DNA from: Chloroflexota bacterium
GTDB lineage: Bacteria; Chloroflexota; Limnocylindria; Limnocylindrales; CSP1-4
Reading direction: 5' to 3'
Assembly (NCBI GenBank): GCA_005883615.1
Contig: VBEC01000032.1
Location: 1-39,394 of the forward strand
DNA: 39,394 nucleotides
Made by a program: the position numbers and the translations under genes
Part shown: piece after piece, positions 31,693 through 39,394 of the stretch
Position numbering within the stretch: position 1 is the first letter of the stretch
Layout of the letters: each line of letters opens with the position of its first letter
The notes under the pieces: generated by a model
Seen by the model: the letters and a program-made list of their open reading frames with translations, nothing else
Databases searched by the model: none
What the model was told of the DNA's origin: nothing

Positions 31693-33162
31693 ATGTCCAC
31701 GACCCTCGACCGTCTTGTGAGCGCCCCAGGCGGCGTCACTCCCGCCACCAGCACGGTTGCCGACGTGATCGAGCTGGCGCGCGAGACAGGCGTCCAGATC
31801 GTCGACCTGCGTTTCGTGGACCTGCCCGGGCAGGCCCAGCACTTCTCGATCCCTGTTCGTGAGCTCACCGACAACCTGTTCATCGATGGCATCGGCTTCG
31901 ATGGGTCGAGCATTCGCGGCTTCCAGCACATCCATGAGAGCGACATGCTCCTGATGCCGGATCCTGCAACCGCCTACCTTGACCCCACCCTTCGCGTTCC
32001 GACGCTCATCGTCGTCTGCAACGTGGTCGAGCCGGGCGATCGATCGCCCTACACGCGCGACCCGCGTTACGTGGCGAAGAAGGCCGAGCGCTTCCTGGCC
32101 TCGTCGGGGATCGCGACGACCGCCTACTGGGGTCCCGAGATCGAGTTCTACATCTTCAACTCCCTGCGCTTCGACCAGACCGGACATCGCGGGTTCTACG
32201 AGATCGACTCGGAAGAGGGCATCTGGAACAGCGGCCACAACACGACCCCCAATCTGGCTCACCGGCCGCGGCCCAAGGAGGGCTACTTCCCGGTTCCGCC
32301 GCTCGACAAGTTCCAGGACCTCCGCTCGGAGATGGTGCTCAACTTGCAGGCCGCCGGCATCGAGGTGGAGGTCCAGCACCACGAGGTGGGCGGGCCCGGC
32401 CAGTCGGAAATCGACATCCGCTACGGCACGCTCGTGGAGACGGCCGACAAGGTCCTCAAGTACAAGTACATCGTCAAGCAGACGGCGGCCCAGGCGGGTT
32501 ACGTCGTGACATTCATGCCCAAGCCGCTCTTCGGCGACAACGGTTCGGGCATGCACACCCACCAGAGCCTGTGGGATGGCGAGCGCAACATCTTCTACAA
32601 CGAGGACGGCTACGCACTCCTCTCGGACGAGGCACGCTGGTACATCGGCGGCCTGCTGCGACACGCCAAGTCGGTGCTCGCCTTTGCAGCGCCGACCACG
32701 AACTCGTACCGGCGTCTGGTCCCCGGCTACGAGGCGCCGATCAACCTCGTGTACTCGCAGCGCAACCGCTCCGCGTGCATCAGGATCCCGACCTACTTCA
32801 CGACCCCGGCCGCTCGCCGGCTCGAATTCCGCTCGCCCGACCCAACCTGCAACCCGTACCTGTCCTTCTCGGCCCAGCTGATGGCCGGCCTGGACGGCAT
32901 CATCAACCGGATCGAGCCGCCCGCTCCTGTCGACAAGGACATCTACGAATTGCCCGACGAGGAAAAGGCCGGCATCGCCGGCACCCCCGGCTCTCTCGAG
33001 GAGGCCCTCGACGCCCTGGAGGCCGACCATGAATACCTCCTTCGCGGCGACGTCTTCACGCGCGACGTGATCGACACGCACCTGGCTTTCAAGCGCGAGA
33101 GCGCGAAGCAGGTCGCCCTCCGACCGCACCCCTACGAGTTCTACCTCTACAGCGAGATGTAA
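31693..33162 (+). CDS. glnA: Glutamine synthetase type I, beta-like (adenylylatable)
   Basis: Makes glutamine from glutamate, ammonia and ATP as a dodecamer. The 489-residue length is usual. Signatures are 'DGIGFDGSSIRGFQHIHESD', the metal-site 'YWGPEIEFYIF', 'EVQHHEVGGPGQSEIDIRYG', 'KPLFGDNGSGMHTHQSLW' and 'RLVPGYEAPINLVYSQRNRS'. Near the C-terminus 'KDIYELPDEEKAGI' carries Tyr418 at the position of the E. coli adenylylation tyrosine, which is the mark of the beta subtype regulated by GlnE. The start ATG follows GGAGGA by 10 nt. A second glutamine synthetase of a different subtype follows after 120 bp, each with its own promoter-like element. No PII or GlnE gene is in the window. Confidence 0.95.
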   Translation: MSTTLDRLVSAPGGVTPATSTVADVIELARETGVQIVDLRFVDLPGQAQHFSIPVRELTDNLFIDGIGFDGSSIRGFQHIHESDMLLMPDPATAYLDPTLRVPTLIVVCNVVEPGDRSPYTRDPRYVAKKAERFLASSGIATTAYWGPEIEFYIFNSLRFDQTGHRGFYEIDSEEGIWNSGHNTTPNLAHRPRPKEGYFPVPPLDKFQDLRSEMVLNLQAAGIEVEVQHHEVGGPGQSEIDIRYGTLVETADKVLKYKYIVKQTAAQAGYVVTFMPKPLFGDNGSGMHTHQSLWDGERNIFYNEDGYALLSDEARWYIGGLLRHAKSVLAFAAPTTNSYRRLVPGYEAPINLVYSQRNRSACIRIPTYFTTPAARRLEFRSPDPTCNPYLSFSAQLMAGLDGIINRIEPPAPVDKDIYELPDEEKAGIAGTPGSLEEALDALEADHEYLLRGDVFTRDVIDTHLAFKRESAKQVALRPHPYEFYLYSEM

Positions 33163-33175
33163 ACGCCGTTCCGCG

Positions 33176-33193
33176 AGGGCTGGCCGGCCCTTT
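33176..33193 (+). terminator. Weak terminator-like hairpin after the first glutamine synthetase
   Basis: AGGGC (33176-33180) pairs with GCCCT (33187-33191) around a 6-nt loop, followed by only three T. It is weak and could be chance. Confidence 0.25.
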
Positions 33194-33218
33194 CCAGCCG
33201 CGCTCCGAGACTGCCCGG

Positions 33219-33224
33219 TAGACT
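33219..33224 (+). promoter_or_regulatory. Probable -10 element (TAGACT) for the second glutamine synthetase gene
   Basis: TAGACT lies 58 nt before the ATG at 33283. The leader contains AGGAGGA shortly before the start codon, so this transcript is leadered, unlike others with the same hexamer. Confidence 0.45.
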
Positions 33225-33282
33225 GAACGTCCATCGGGCAGTCGCCTTTTCCGCGGCTGCCAGCCATCGCGAGGAGGACTCC

Positions 33283-34665
33283 ATGGCCGTCGCCACCAAC
33301 TCGACCGGCGGGGCGAGCGCACCCGAAGCACGGCAGGAGATCGAGCGGGCGAAGGAGACGGGAATCCGCTTCGTCCAGCTCCAGTTCACAGACGTCATCG
33401 GACACGTCAAGGCCGTGACGATCCCGATCCACCAGCTCGAGGGTTCGGTCAACCACGGGACCTGGTTCGACGGGTCGTCGATCGAAGGCTTCACCCGGAT
33501 CGCCGAGTCAGACCAGTACCTCGTGCCCGACATGAGCACGTTCGCTGAAATTCCCTGGCAGAAGGGTGACGGCCCGCGCGGCACGGCGCGCGTGATCTGC
33601 GACGTCTTCACGCCCCGCGGCGAGGCGTTCGTTGGCGATCCGCGGGGAGTCCTGCGGCGCCAGATGGAGCACGCCAAGAAGCTGGGTTATGTCGTGAACA
33701 CCGGCCCCGAGCTCGAGTTCTTCCTGTTCCGGCGTGGCGACGACGGGACGATCCAGCCGCTGCCCCACGACCAGGCCGGCTACTTCGACTACTCGACGGA
33801 CCTGGCCCAGGAAGTCCGCCAGGACATGGTCGATGCCCTGGAGGCCTTCGGGATCAGGGTCGAGGCTGCGCATCACGAGGTTGCGGCGGGCCAGCACGAA
33901 ATCGACTTCGAGTACTCGGACGCCCTGCGCACGGCCGACAACGCGGTCACCTTCAAGTTCACGCTGAAGGCGATCGCCCAGCAGCACGGCCTCTATGCCA
34001 CGTTCATGCCCAAGCCAATCCATGGCATCAACGGGTCCGGAATGCACACCCACCAGAGCCTGTGGTCAATCGCCGACGAGCGGAACGCCTTCGCCGACGC
34101 CTCCAACCCCTACGGGCTGTCGGACACCGCGCGGTCGTACATGGCCGGGATCCTCGCCCACGCCCGCGGCATGATCGCAGTGCTGGCGCCTCTCGTGAAC
34201 TCGTACAAGCGGCTGGTCCCCGGCTACGAGGCGCCGACGTATCTGACTTGGGGCCGCACGAATCGGTCGGCGCTGATCCGCGTGCCGATGGTCTCGCCCG
34301 GCAAGTCGGTCGAGGGCACGCGCTGCGAGGTCCGCTGCCCCGACCCATCGTCCAACACGTACCTGGCGTTCGCCGTGATGGTGGCGGCCGGCCTGGACGG
34401 CGTGGAACGAGGTCTCGAGCTCGGCGAGCCCGTGGAGGAGTCCCTCTTCGAGATGGACGCAGCGACGATCGCCGCGAAGGGCATCCGTGAGCTGCCGGGC
34501 ACCCTCGGTGAGGCGATCGAGGAGCTCGAGAAGGACTCGGTCGTGTGCGCGGCCCTTGGCGACCACGTACTGTCGCATTTCGTCGAGGCCAAACGGCTCG
34601 AATGGGACGAGTACCGCAGCCAGGTGTCCGACTGGGAGGTCGACCGCTACCTGGACGAGTTCTAG
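33283..34665 (+). CDS. Glutamine synthetase type I, alpha-like (not adenylylatable)
   Basis: A second glutamine synthetase of 460 residues, shorter than its neighbour. Catalytic signatures are 'GTWFDGSSIEGFTRIAESDQ', 'TGPELEFFLF', 'EAAHHEVAAGQHEIDFEYSD', 'KPIHGINGSGMHTHQSLW' and 'RLVPGYEAPTYLTWGRTNRS'. The position of the adenylylation tyrosine is Phe389 ('SLFEMDAATIAAKGI'). 'TRIAESDQYLVPD' has the arginine linked in Bacillus-type enzymes to glutamine feedback inhibition. Together these traits mark the alpha subtype, controlled by feedback rather than adenylylation. A strong ribosome site (AGGAGGA) precedes the ATG. A 13-bp GC hairpin follows the gene. It could be a glutamine synthetase-like enzyme for another amine, but the full active site argues against this. 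Confidence 0.93.
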   Translation: MAVATNSTGGASAPEARQEIERAKETGIRFVQLQFTDVIGHVKAVTIPIHQLEGSVNHGTWFDGSSIEGFTRIAESDQYLVPDMSTFAEIPWQKGDGPRGTARVICDVFTPRGEAFVGDPRGVLRRQMEHAKKLGYVVNTGPELEFFLFRRGDDGTIQPLPHDQAGYFDYSTDLAQEVRQDMVDALEAFGIRVEAAHHEVAAGQHEIDFEYSDALRTADNAVTFKFTLKAIAQQHGLYATFMPKPIHGINGSGMHTHQSLWSIADERNAFADASNPYGLSDTARSYMAGILAHARGMIAVLAPLVNSYKRLVPGYEAPTYLTWGRTNRSALIRVPMVSPGKSVEGTRCEVRCPDPSSNTYLAFAVMVAAGLDGVERGLELGEPVEESLFEMDAATIAAKGIRELPGTLGEAIEELEKDSVVCAALGDHVLSHFVEAKRLEWDEYRSQVSDWEVDRYLDEF

Positions 34666-34675
34666 CCTGGAATAA

Positions 34676-34706
34676 CGCTGGGCGGGCCCCCGCGGCCCGC
34701 CCAGCG
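34676..34706 (+). terminator. Strong GC-rich hairpin after the second glutamine synthetase gene
   Basis: A perfect 13-bp inverted repeat (34676-34688 with 34694-34706) closes a 5-nt loop, starting 10 nt after the stop codon. It has no T-run, so it is a terminator-like or 3'-protecting hairpin rather than a textbook intrinsic terminator. Confidence 0.65.
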
Positions 34707-34788
34707 GGCACCCCCGGCGAGCCGAAGTGTTCCAGCGACTTTAATCTCGTCGCGCGCGACGATGAAATAGGGCACGTTGCCTATCGGC

Positions 34789-34794
34789 TAGGCT
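34789..34794 (+). promoter_or_regulatory. Probable -10 element (TAGGCT) for the MFS gene
   Basis: TAGGCT ends 7 nt before the ATG at 34802 and no Shine-Dalgarno is present, so the mRNA is probably leaderless. The upstream 60 bp are AT-richer than their surroundings. Confidence 0.5.
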
Positions 34795-34801
34795 CCGCTC
34801 A

Positions 34802-36076
34802 ATGGTCACCTCGGCAGAGCCCTCGCCTCGCGTGAGCGCGCCCGTCGACGTGCACCCGATGCGCACGCTGTGGCTCCTTTCGATCGCCCATGCAGTCAAC
34901 CATGCCCAGGCGGTGCTGCTGCCGCTCGTCTATCTCAAGGTAATCGACGAGTTCGGCGTCACCGTCCAGACCATCGCGTTCCTCTCGGCGATCGGCAGCT
35001 TTGCGGCCGGGATCATCCAGCTCAGCTACGCCGCCCTGACGCGGGTCGTGGCGCGACGCGACCTGCTCGTGGCCGGAGGCTTCCTCATGGGCGGCGGCTT
35101 CGCCGCGCAGGCCGCGGCCAACACGTTCGGTGCGTTCTCGATTGCCAACGTGGCGTCGCGGCTCGGGAGCTCGCCGCAGCATCCGGTCGGGAACGGCCTG
35201 CTGGCCGAGCAATTCCCGGCGGAGAGGCGGGGCTTTGCGATCAGCGCACACATCGCCGGCGGCAACGTCGGCACAGTCGTGGTGGCTCTCGCCGGCGCGT
35301 GGCTGATCCTCAACGCGGGCTGGCGGGTGACGGTCGTCGTGTTCGGGCTGCCGGCCGTCATCGTATCGGTCGGCATCCTGTTGTTCGTGCGCGAGCGGGG
35401 CACCGACCGCGACGCCGCGATCGCTCACGGCAGCGTGCGCGACGCCTTCCGGCTGATCCTGCGCGATCGCAACCACTTCTGGATCTATCTGACCTCGGTG
35501 CTGGGCGGCGGTGGCCGTGGGCTAGGCGTGGTCAACCTGTTCGCGCTGCTCTACCTCACGAAGGTGATCGGGCTCGACGACCAGACCTCGGGCTTCATGT
35601 ATGGCGTCCTGATCGTGCTGTCGGTGCCGATGCCGCTCGTCGCGGGCTGGCTGTCCGATCGGCTCGGCCGCAAGCCGCTGATCGTCGGCGTGTACCTGGG
35701 CGGCGCAGTCGGATTCGCGCTTTTCATCCTCGTGGGCTCGAGCCTGGTCGGCCTGTGGCTGGGCATCGTGGTGATGGGCCTGTTCAGCTTCGCCGAGAGC
35801 CCGCAGCTGCAGGCTCTGCTTGCCGACGTTGCGCCATCGGCCATCCGCGACGTGTCGTTCGCCGCCTACTTCACGCTTGCCTTCGGGATCGGATCGCTGT
35901 GGACCGCGCTTTACGGCGGGATCGTGGACCGCGTCGGAAATTCGGCCGGGCTGCCGATCGTGTTCTGGCTGATGGCTGCCACGTTCATCGCGGCCGCCGT
36001 CACGACACTGCCCATCCAGGGTCACGGGCGCGCCGAGGCCCAGACGCGCCGGGCGGGCGAGGCGGACCTCTTCTGA
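34802..36076 (+). CDS. Major facilitator superfamily transporter
   Basis: A 424-residue 12-helix secondary transporter. The first helix is 'TLWLLSIAHAVNHAQAVLLP'; the loop 2-3 motif reads 'YAALTRVVARRDLLVAGGF', and the equivalent in the second half is the well-kept 'GWLSDRLGRKPLIVGVYLGG'. 'SSPQHPVGNGLLAEQFPAER' and 'RRGFAISAHIAGGNVGTVVV' lie in helices 4-5. It resembles the fosmidomycin-resistance/nitrate-like MFS branches in layout, but the substrate cannot be read. The N-terminus is cytoplasmic and short, and the C-terminal tail is charged. A leaderless start at the ATG 34802 is likely. Its position after two glutamine synthetase genes hints at nitrogen compounds only by association. Confidence 0.88.
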   Translation: MVTSAEPSPRVSAPVDVHPMRTLWLLSIAHAVNHAQAVLLPLVYLKVIDEFGVTVQTIAFLSAIGSFAAGIIQLSYAALTRVVARRDLLVAGGFLMGGGFAAQAAANTFGAFSIANVASRLGSSPQHPVGNGLLAEQFPAERRGFAISAHIAGGNVGTVVVALAGAWLILNAGWRVTVVVFGLPAVIVSVGILLFVRERGTDRDAAIAHGSVRDAFRLILRDRNHFWIYLTSVLGGGGRGLGVVNLFALLYLTKVIGLDDQTSGFMYGVLIVLSVPMPLVAGWLSDRLGRKPLIVGVYLGGAVGFALFILVGSSLVGLWLGIVVMGLFSFAESPQLQALLADVAPSAIRDVSFAAYFTLAFGIGSLWTALYGGIVDRVGNSAGLPIVFWLMAATFIAAAVTTLPIQGHGRAEAQTRRAGEADLF

Positions 36077-36168
36077 CCCGGGCTCCGGCGCGGGCGCCGT
36101 TTCGCGAGGACCTCATGGCCCTTACGTGCCAGATTCCCACCGCGCGAGCAGGAGACACCTTCCGCCAG

Positions 36169-36196
36169 CCGTCGGCGATCCGCCGTCGGCGATCCG
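36169..36196 (+). repeat. Two perfect 14-bp tandem repeats with degenerate copies
   Basis: CCGTCGGCGATCCG occurs at 36169-36182 and again at 36183-36196, followed by shorter CGGTCGGC/CCGTCGGCGG variants to about 36221. It looks like slippage-generated low-complexity DNA. Confidence 0.75.
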
Positions 36197-36414
36197 CGGT
36201 CGGCCGTCGGCGGTCGGCGAGGGTCCAGATTTCTCTCGCGCCCACCTCGGCCCGGGATGATTTCGGAGCCGGCCGGCTCGGCTAATTCGGCCGACCCGCG
36301 CCTGGTGCCCACGTGGCGGGAATCTCGCACCTTCTGGTCGCCAGCAGGCCTGTCGAAGGCGAGGTCAAGCCCTGCCCCCCGTCCGAACCTCAGGAAGGGC
36401 CTGCTATCATCCAT

Positions 36415-36420
36415 GGGCTC
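36415..36420 (+). promoter_or_regulatory. Probable -10 element (TATCAT) for tRNA-Pro(CGG)
   Basis: TATCAT ends 20 nt before the mature tRNA 5' end at 36441. It is the closest match to a consensus -10 in this stretch. Confidence 0.45.
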
Positions 36421-36440
36421 TGTCAAACGAGCACCTCGGT

Positions 36441-36957
<517 letters not shown>

Positions 36958-37339
36958 TCAGGGCGAGCCAGTAGGTGGCAGCCTGGTCGCTCTTAATTCA
37001 GGATCAATCCTCGCGATTGCGGCCAAGGACAGCGGCTGTGATCAATGCCCGGTGCCCCAGTCACTGACTGTCAATCGTCTCGATCTCCAGACGCCTTGAC
37101 GCTGATCAACGTCTCGCCGTGATGCCGACTGGGTGCCTACATTCGCGGCGATCTCTGGCAGTAGCCGCATATCCGAGTGCGCACGACTCGCCTCGACACG
37201 ATTGCCCGTTCGTGTCGGTTTCCTCGGCTCGCGCCGCAGAAGCGACGCCGGAAACCCGCTGGAATTTATCGAGTAAGCCGACCTCTCGGGGCAGATATCC
37301 GCCCCCCTGAGTCGAGGGCTCCCCGATAATGAGCAGATC
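36958..37339. other. Intergenic region, less GC-rich, no recognised gene
   Basis: 382 bp between the recombinase remnant and the cupin-cyclase gene. It is visibly less GC-rich than the flanking genes and carries several stop codons in each plus-strand frame. A minus-strand open frame (37042-37434) runs across the promoter and 5' end of the next gene and has no recognisable features. It may be residue of the lost mobile element. Confidence 0.5.
37325..37330 (+). promoter_or_regulatory. Possible -10 element (GATAAT) for the cupin-cyclase gene
   Basis: GATAAT ends 9 nt before the GTG at 37340, and no good Shine-Dalgarno is present, again consistent with leaderless initiation. Confidence 0.4.
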
Positions 37340-38203
37340 GTGCCCCGCCTCCGGTACAAGAGCTTCGCCACTCCCGACGAGATCCGTCCAATTCCCAAGG
37401 GACGCGCCGCGATTGTCAGCCTCGATGAAGCCACCGTGGCGCGGTCGGAGTTCTATCCAGGCTGGCGGTGGTCAACCGATCTCGCACCGATCATGGGCAC
37501 CCAAAGCTGTCAGGTTCACCATCTCGGCCACGCGGTGTCCGGCGTCCTGCACGTCCGCATGGACGACGGCGAGGCGCTCGACATACCGCCTGACTCCATC
37601 TACGAGATCCCGCCAGGGCACGACGCCTGGGTGGTCGGCGAGGAACCGTGGTTGACGCTCGAGTGGACGAGCGCCCGGATCGTGGGGATCGGGCCGGAAG
37701 GACCTGGCGAACGCGTCCTCGCGACCGTGCTCTTCACCGACATCGTCGACTCGACGGCCACGCTCCAACGCATTGGTGACCGGGCGTGGCAGGAGCTCTT
37801 GCGGCTCCACAACGCCCGACTTCGTGACGACTTGAACACCTTTCGCGGGCGCGAGGTAAAGACGACCGGCGACGGCTTCCTGGCCGTCTTCGACGGTGCG
37901 ACGAAGGCCGTCCGCTGCGCTGCCGCGATGACACGCTCGGCACACGACGTGGGTCTCGCTATCCGGGTTGGCATCCACACTGGAGAAGTCGAGTACGTAG
38001 GGACTGATGTCCGCGGTGTCGCGGTCCACGCCGCCGCGCGCGTGATGTCCCTGGCAGGTCCCGACGAAGTGTTCGTCACCTCGACGACGAGCGAACTGCT
38101 GGATGGCTCGGATGTGGTACTCGAGGAGGCCGGCACCCATGAGCTCAAGGGTCTGTCGGGTCGCCGTCTGGTCTTCCGCCTCGTCCAGCCAGACAGCGGC
38201 TGA
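37340..38203 (+). CDS. Cupin–class III nucleotide cyclase fusion
   Basis: A 287-residue protein. Residues ~20-110 form a cupin-like beta barrel ('SEFYPGWRWSTDLAPIMGTQ', 'HHLGHAVSGVLHVRMDDGEA', 'IPPDSIYEIPPGHDAWVVGE'); two His in the HHLGH segment and the second conserved box could bind a metal. Residues ~125-285 form a class III cyclase: 'VLFTDIVDSTATLQRIGDRA' gives the first metal Asp, 'VKTTGDGFLAVFDGATKAVR' the substrate Lys and the second Asp, and 'RVGIHTGEVEYVGTDVRGVA' follows. The transition-state Asn reads His in 'VHAAARVM'; the Arg is kept. The cupin is probably a sensor controlling cyclase output (cAMP or cGMP). The start is the GTG at 37340; nothing family-like lies upstream. Confidence 0.83.
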   Translation: MPRLRYKSFATPDEIRPIPKGRAAIVSLDEATVARSEFYPGWRWSTDLAPIMGTQSCQVHHLGHAVSGVLHVRMDDGEALDIPPDSIYEIPPGHDAWVVGEEPWLTLEWTSARIVGIGPEGPGERVLATVLFTDIVDSTATLQRIGDRAWQELLRLHNARLRDDLNTFRGREVKTTGDGFLAVFDGATKAVRCAAAMTRSAHDVGLAIRVGIHTGEVEYVGTDVRGVAVHAAARVMSLAGPDEVFVTSTTSELLDGSDVVLEEAGTHELKGLSGRRLVFRLVQPDSG

Positions 38204-38340
38204 CCGCTCTTGATAGCGAACGTCGATCGAGCCCGATCGCGAATGAGGTCAGCCACGCCGAAGGTGCCAATGCGGGCAAAGAGGTCGCCGGACGGCTCAC
38301 CGCCACTTGCCGGCCGCTATCCCGAGAACCAGGTGGAGCC

Positions 38341-39387
38341 CTACTGCTTCGCCACAGCAGCGCCCGTGCGGACGGCGGCGACCACGTCCAGGATCGCCTG
38401 ACTGGAGGCGGCGGCGCCGCTCTCGCTCGTGATGAGCGTCTCGTGGGTCATGTCCTGGAGAACTCGGTGCGCGCTGTTGGTCGAGAGGGCGGCCATCGTG
38501 TCCTGGGCGGGCAGCCAGCCGCGTGGCGCCTCCGCGACTGCGGTCACGACGACGAGCGGCCGATCCCCGAAACTTGTCAAAGTCATCGCGGCTTGAAGGG
38601 TCGCAGGGATCGCGACGAACTCATCTCGCCCGCTGGCTTCCATCCGGGGGGTCACCTGATCGGCCCGCTCTTGGCCTCGGGCCGGCTCCGGCAGATCAGC
38701 GAACGACGAGGCGTAGACCAGGCGCATGACGCCGAGGCGGGCGACCGACGGCAGCAGGGCCAGTACGGTGTGCGTCGAGCTGTAGAAACCCGCGTAGTCT
38801 GGAAGCGCAGTGAACGCGTCGGCCGGTTGCGAATCCAGCAGGACCATCCCGGCCACCTCGTTCGGGTAACGGGCCGCGAAGATCCGGACGTAGGCCCCAC
38901 CCGTGGAGTGCCCTACCAGCACGTAGGGACCGGCGTTTCCAGAGGCGGCCAGCAAGGCATGCAGGTCGTTCGCGACAGCGAGGCCATCCTGGGGCCCGGC
39001 CGCCGCCTCGCTGAAGCCGCGACCGGCGCGGTCATAGACGCAGACCTTGGTGACTCCGGCCACGGCTGGGGCGATGCGGCCCCAGTAGAAGGACGACTCG
39101 GCGGCTCCCGACTCGAGCACTACGGTTGGGCTGCCTGAGCCGGTGCAGCTGATCTGGAGGCGGTGCCCGCCGACGTCCACCAACTGGCCGGTCATCGGGT
39201 GCGCGCCGCGATCGACCGCCTCAAGGATTGTTTCGAGCCCGCCGCCAATGGCGAACAGCACGAGGACCACAACCACCGGGTAGAGCAGCCAGCGGGTGCG
39301 ACCACGCAAGGCCTGTCGAGCCTGGATGACGATCCAGCCTGCCAGCACCAGGAGCACTGGTGGCCAGACCCAGGAGAGGGCGTCCAT
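38341..39387 (-). CDS. Membrane-anchored alpha/beta hydrolase
   Basis: A 348-residue hydrolase with two N-terminal membrane segments (~6-26 'VWPPVLLVLAGWIVIQARQ', ~34-56 'LLYPVVVVLVLFAIGGGLET'). The alpha/beta-hydrolase domain follows: 'VDVGGHRLQISCTGSGSPTV', oxyanion strand, 'VCVYDRAGRGFSE', nucleophile elbow GHSTGG with its Ser, 'VLLDSQPADAFTALPDYAGF', and the catalytic His in 'LQDMTHETLI'. The active site would face the outside. Substrate unknown; esterase, lipase or haloalkane-dehalogenase-like activities are all possible. The ATG at 39387 is chosen; a GTG directly before it (39390) and the window edge leave the 5' end open to revision. The gene is convergent with the cyclase gene, 137 bp apart, with no recognisable terminator between them. 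Confidence 0.85.
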   Translation of the reverse strand: MDALSWVWPPVLLVLAGWIVIQARQALRGRTRWLLYPVVVVLVLFAIGGGLETILEAVDRGAHPMTGQLVDVGGHRLQISCTGSGSPTVVLESGAAESSFYWGRIAPAVAGVTKVCVYDRAGRGFSEAAAGPQDGLAVANDLHALLAASGNAGPYVLVGHSTGGAYVRIFAARYPNEVAGMVLLDSQPADAFTALPDYAGFYSSTHTVLALLPSVARLGVMRLVYASSFADLPEPARGQERADQVTPRMEASGRDEFVAIPATLQAAMTLTSFGDRPLVVVTAVAEAPRGWLPAQDTMAALSTNSAHRVLQDMTHETLITSESGAAASSQAILDVVAAVRTGAAVAKQ

Positions 39388-39394
39388 CACACCC

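Larger units (their letters stand above)
36077..36440. other. Intergenic region between the MFS gene and tRNA-Pro(CGG)
   Basis: This 364-bp stretch holds no convincing gene. It contains a short GC-rich tandem repeat (36169-36196 and degenerate copies to ~36221) and, at its end, the TATCAT element for the tRNA. Open frames inside it lack family features. Confidence 0.6.

Noticed and set aside
31447-33456. 669-codon minus-strand open frame
   Set aside because: Antisense to glutamine synthetase; low-complexity Val/Asp/Leu/Arg composition without a family signal.
36169-36221. Repeats as a CRISPR array
   Set aside because: The units are contiguous 14-mers with no spacers and no cas genes nearby.
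37042-37434. 130-codon minus-strand open frame upstream of the cupin-cyclase gene
   Set aside because: It overlaps the promoter and 5' end of a confident gene and shows no recognisable domain.

Overview
The window is GC-rich bacterial chromosome, densely packed, with many GTG starts and stop/start overlaps. No gene fixes the taxon. The combination of features suggests an uncultured Chloroflexota bacterium of the Limnocylindria type, with Actinobacteria as the main alternative. Those features are very high GC, a parvulin–MazG–RNase PH–RdgB operon, two type I glutamine synthetases in tandem, cyclase-ATPase regulators, and apparently leaderless promoters. This placement is an inference.

Bases 1-14900 form a surface-polysaccharide locus. 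It has the tail of a glycosyltransferase (GT), a membrane-anchored D-glucuronyl C5-epimerase-like protein, a Wzm/Wzt-type ABC exporter on the minus strand, two GT4 enzymes and WecB on the plus strand, and a three-gene minus-strand GT operon containing two large multidomain fusions. A WecC-type nucleotide-sugar dehydrogenase follows. WecB and the dehydrogenase would give UDP-ManNAc and then UDP-ManNAcA. The GTs would build a chain, the exporter would move it out, and the epimerase could edit uronic acids after export.

Bases 14900-19300 hold a tight housekeeping operon: an exported parvulin-type foldase, MazG with half a tetrapyrrole-methylase domain, RNase PH and RdgB. A convergent unknown gene follows. 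Bases 20100-24000 hold a YdeP/FdhF-like molybdopterin oxidoreductase overlapped by mobA, then a SAM methyltransferase and a tRNA-Pro(TGG).

Bases 24100-31600 hold regulators and metabolism: a cyclase–NB-ARC–TPR protein, an Lrp/AsnC regulator, a diguanylate cyclase with an intact I-site, a PLP sulfur enzyme, and ResB, whose only sensible start is a non-canonical ATC behind a perfect Shine-Dalgarno. Bases 31600-36100 hold two glutamine synthetases (one with and one without the adenylylation tyrosine), a strong hairpin and an MFS transporter.

Bases 36400-39394 hold tRNA-Pro(CGG), a decayed serine-recombinase tail that runs antisense into the tRNA 3' end (a probable old integration scar), a cupin–nucleotide cyclase fusion and a membrane-anchored alpha/beta hydrolase.

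A recurrent -10-like hexamer (TAGACT, TAGCAT, TAGGCT and variants) lies 6-10 nt before several start codons, pointing to leaderless transcripts. In three places the TAG stop codon of the upstream gene is the first half of that hexamer.
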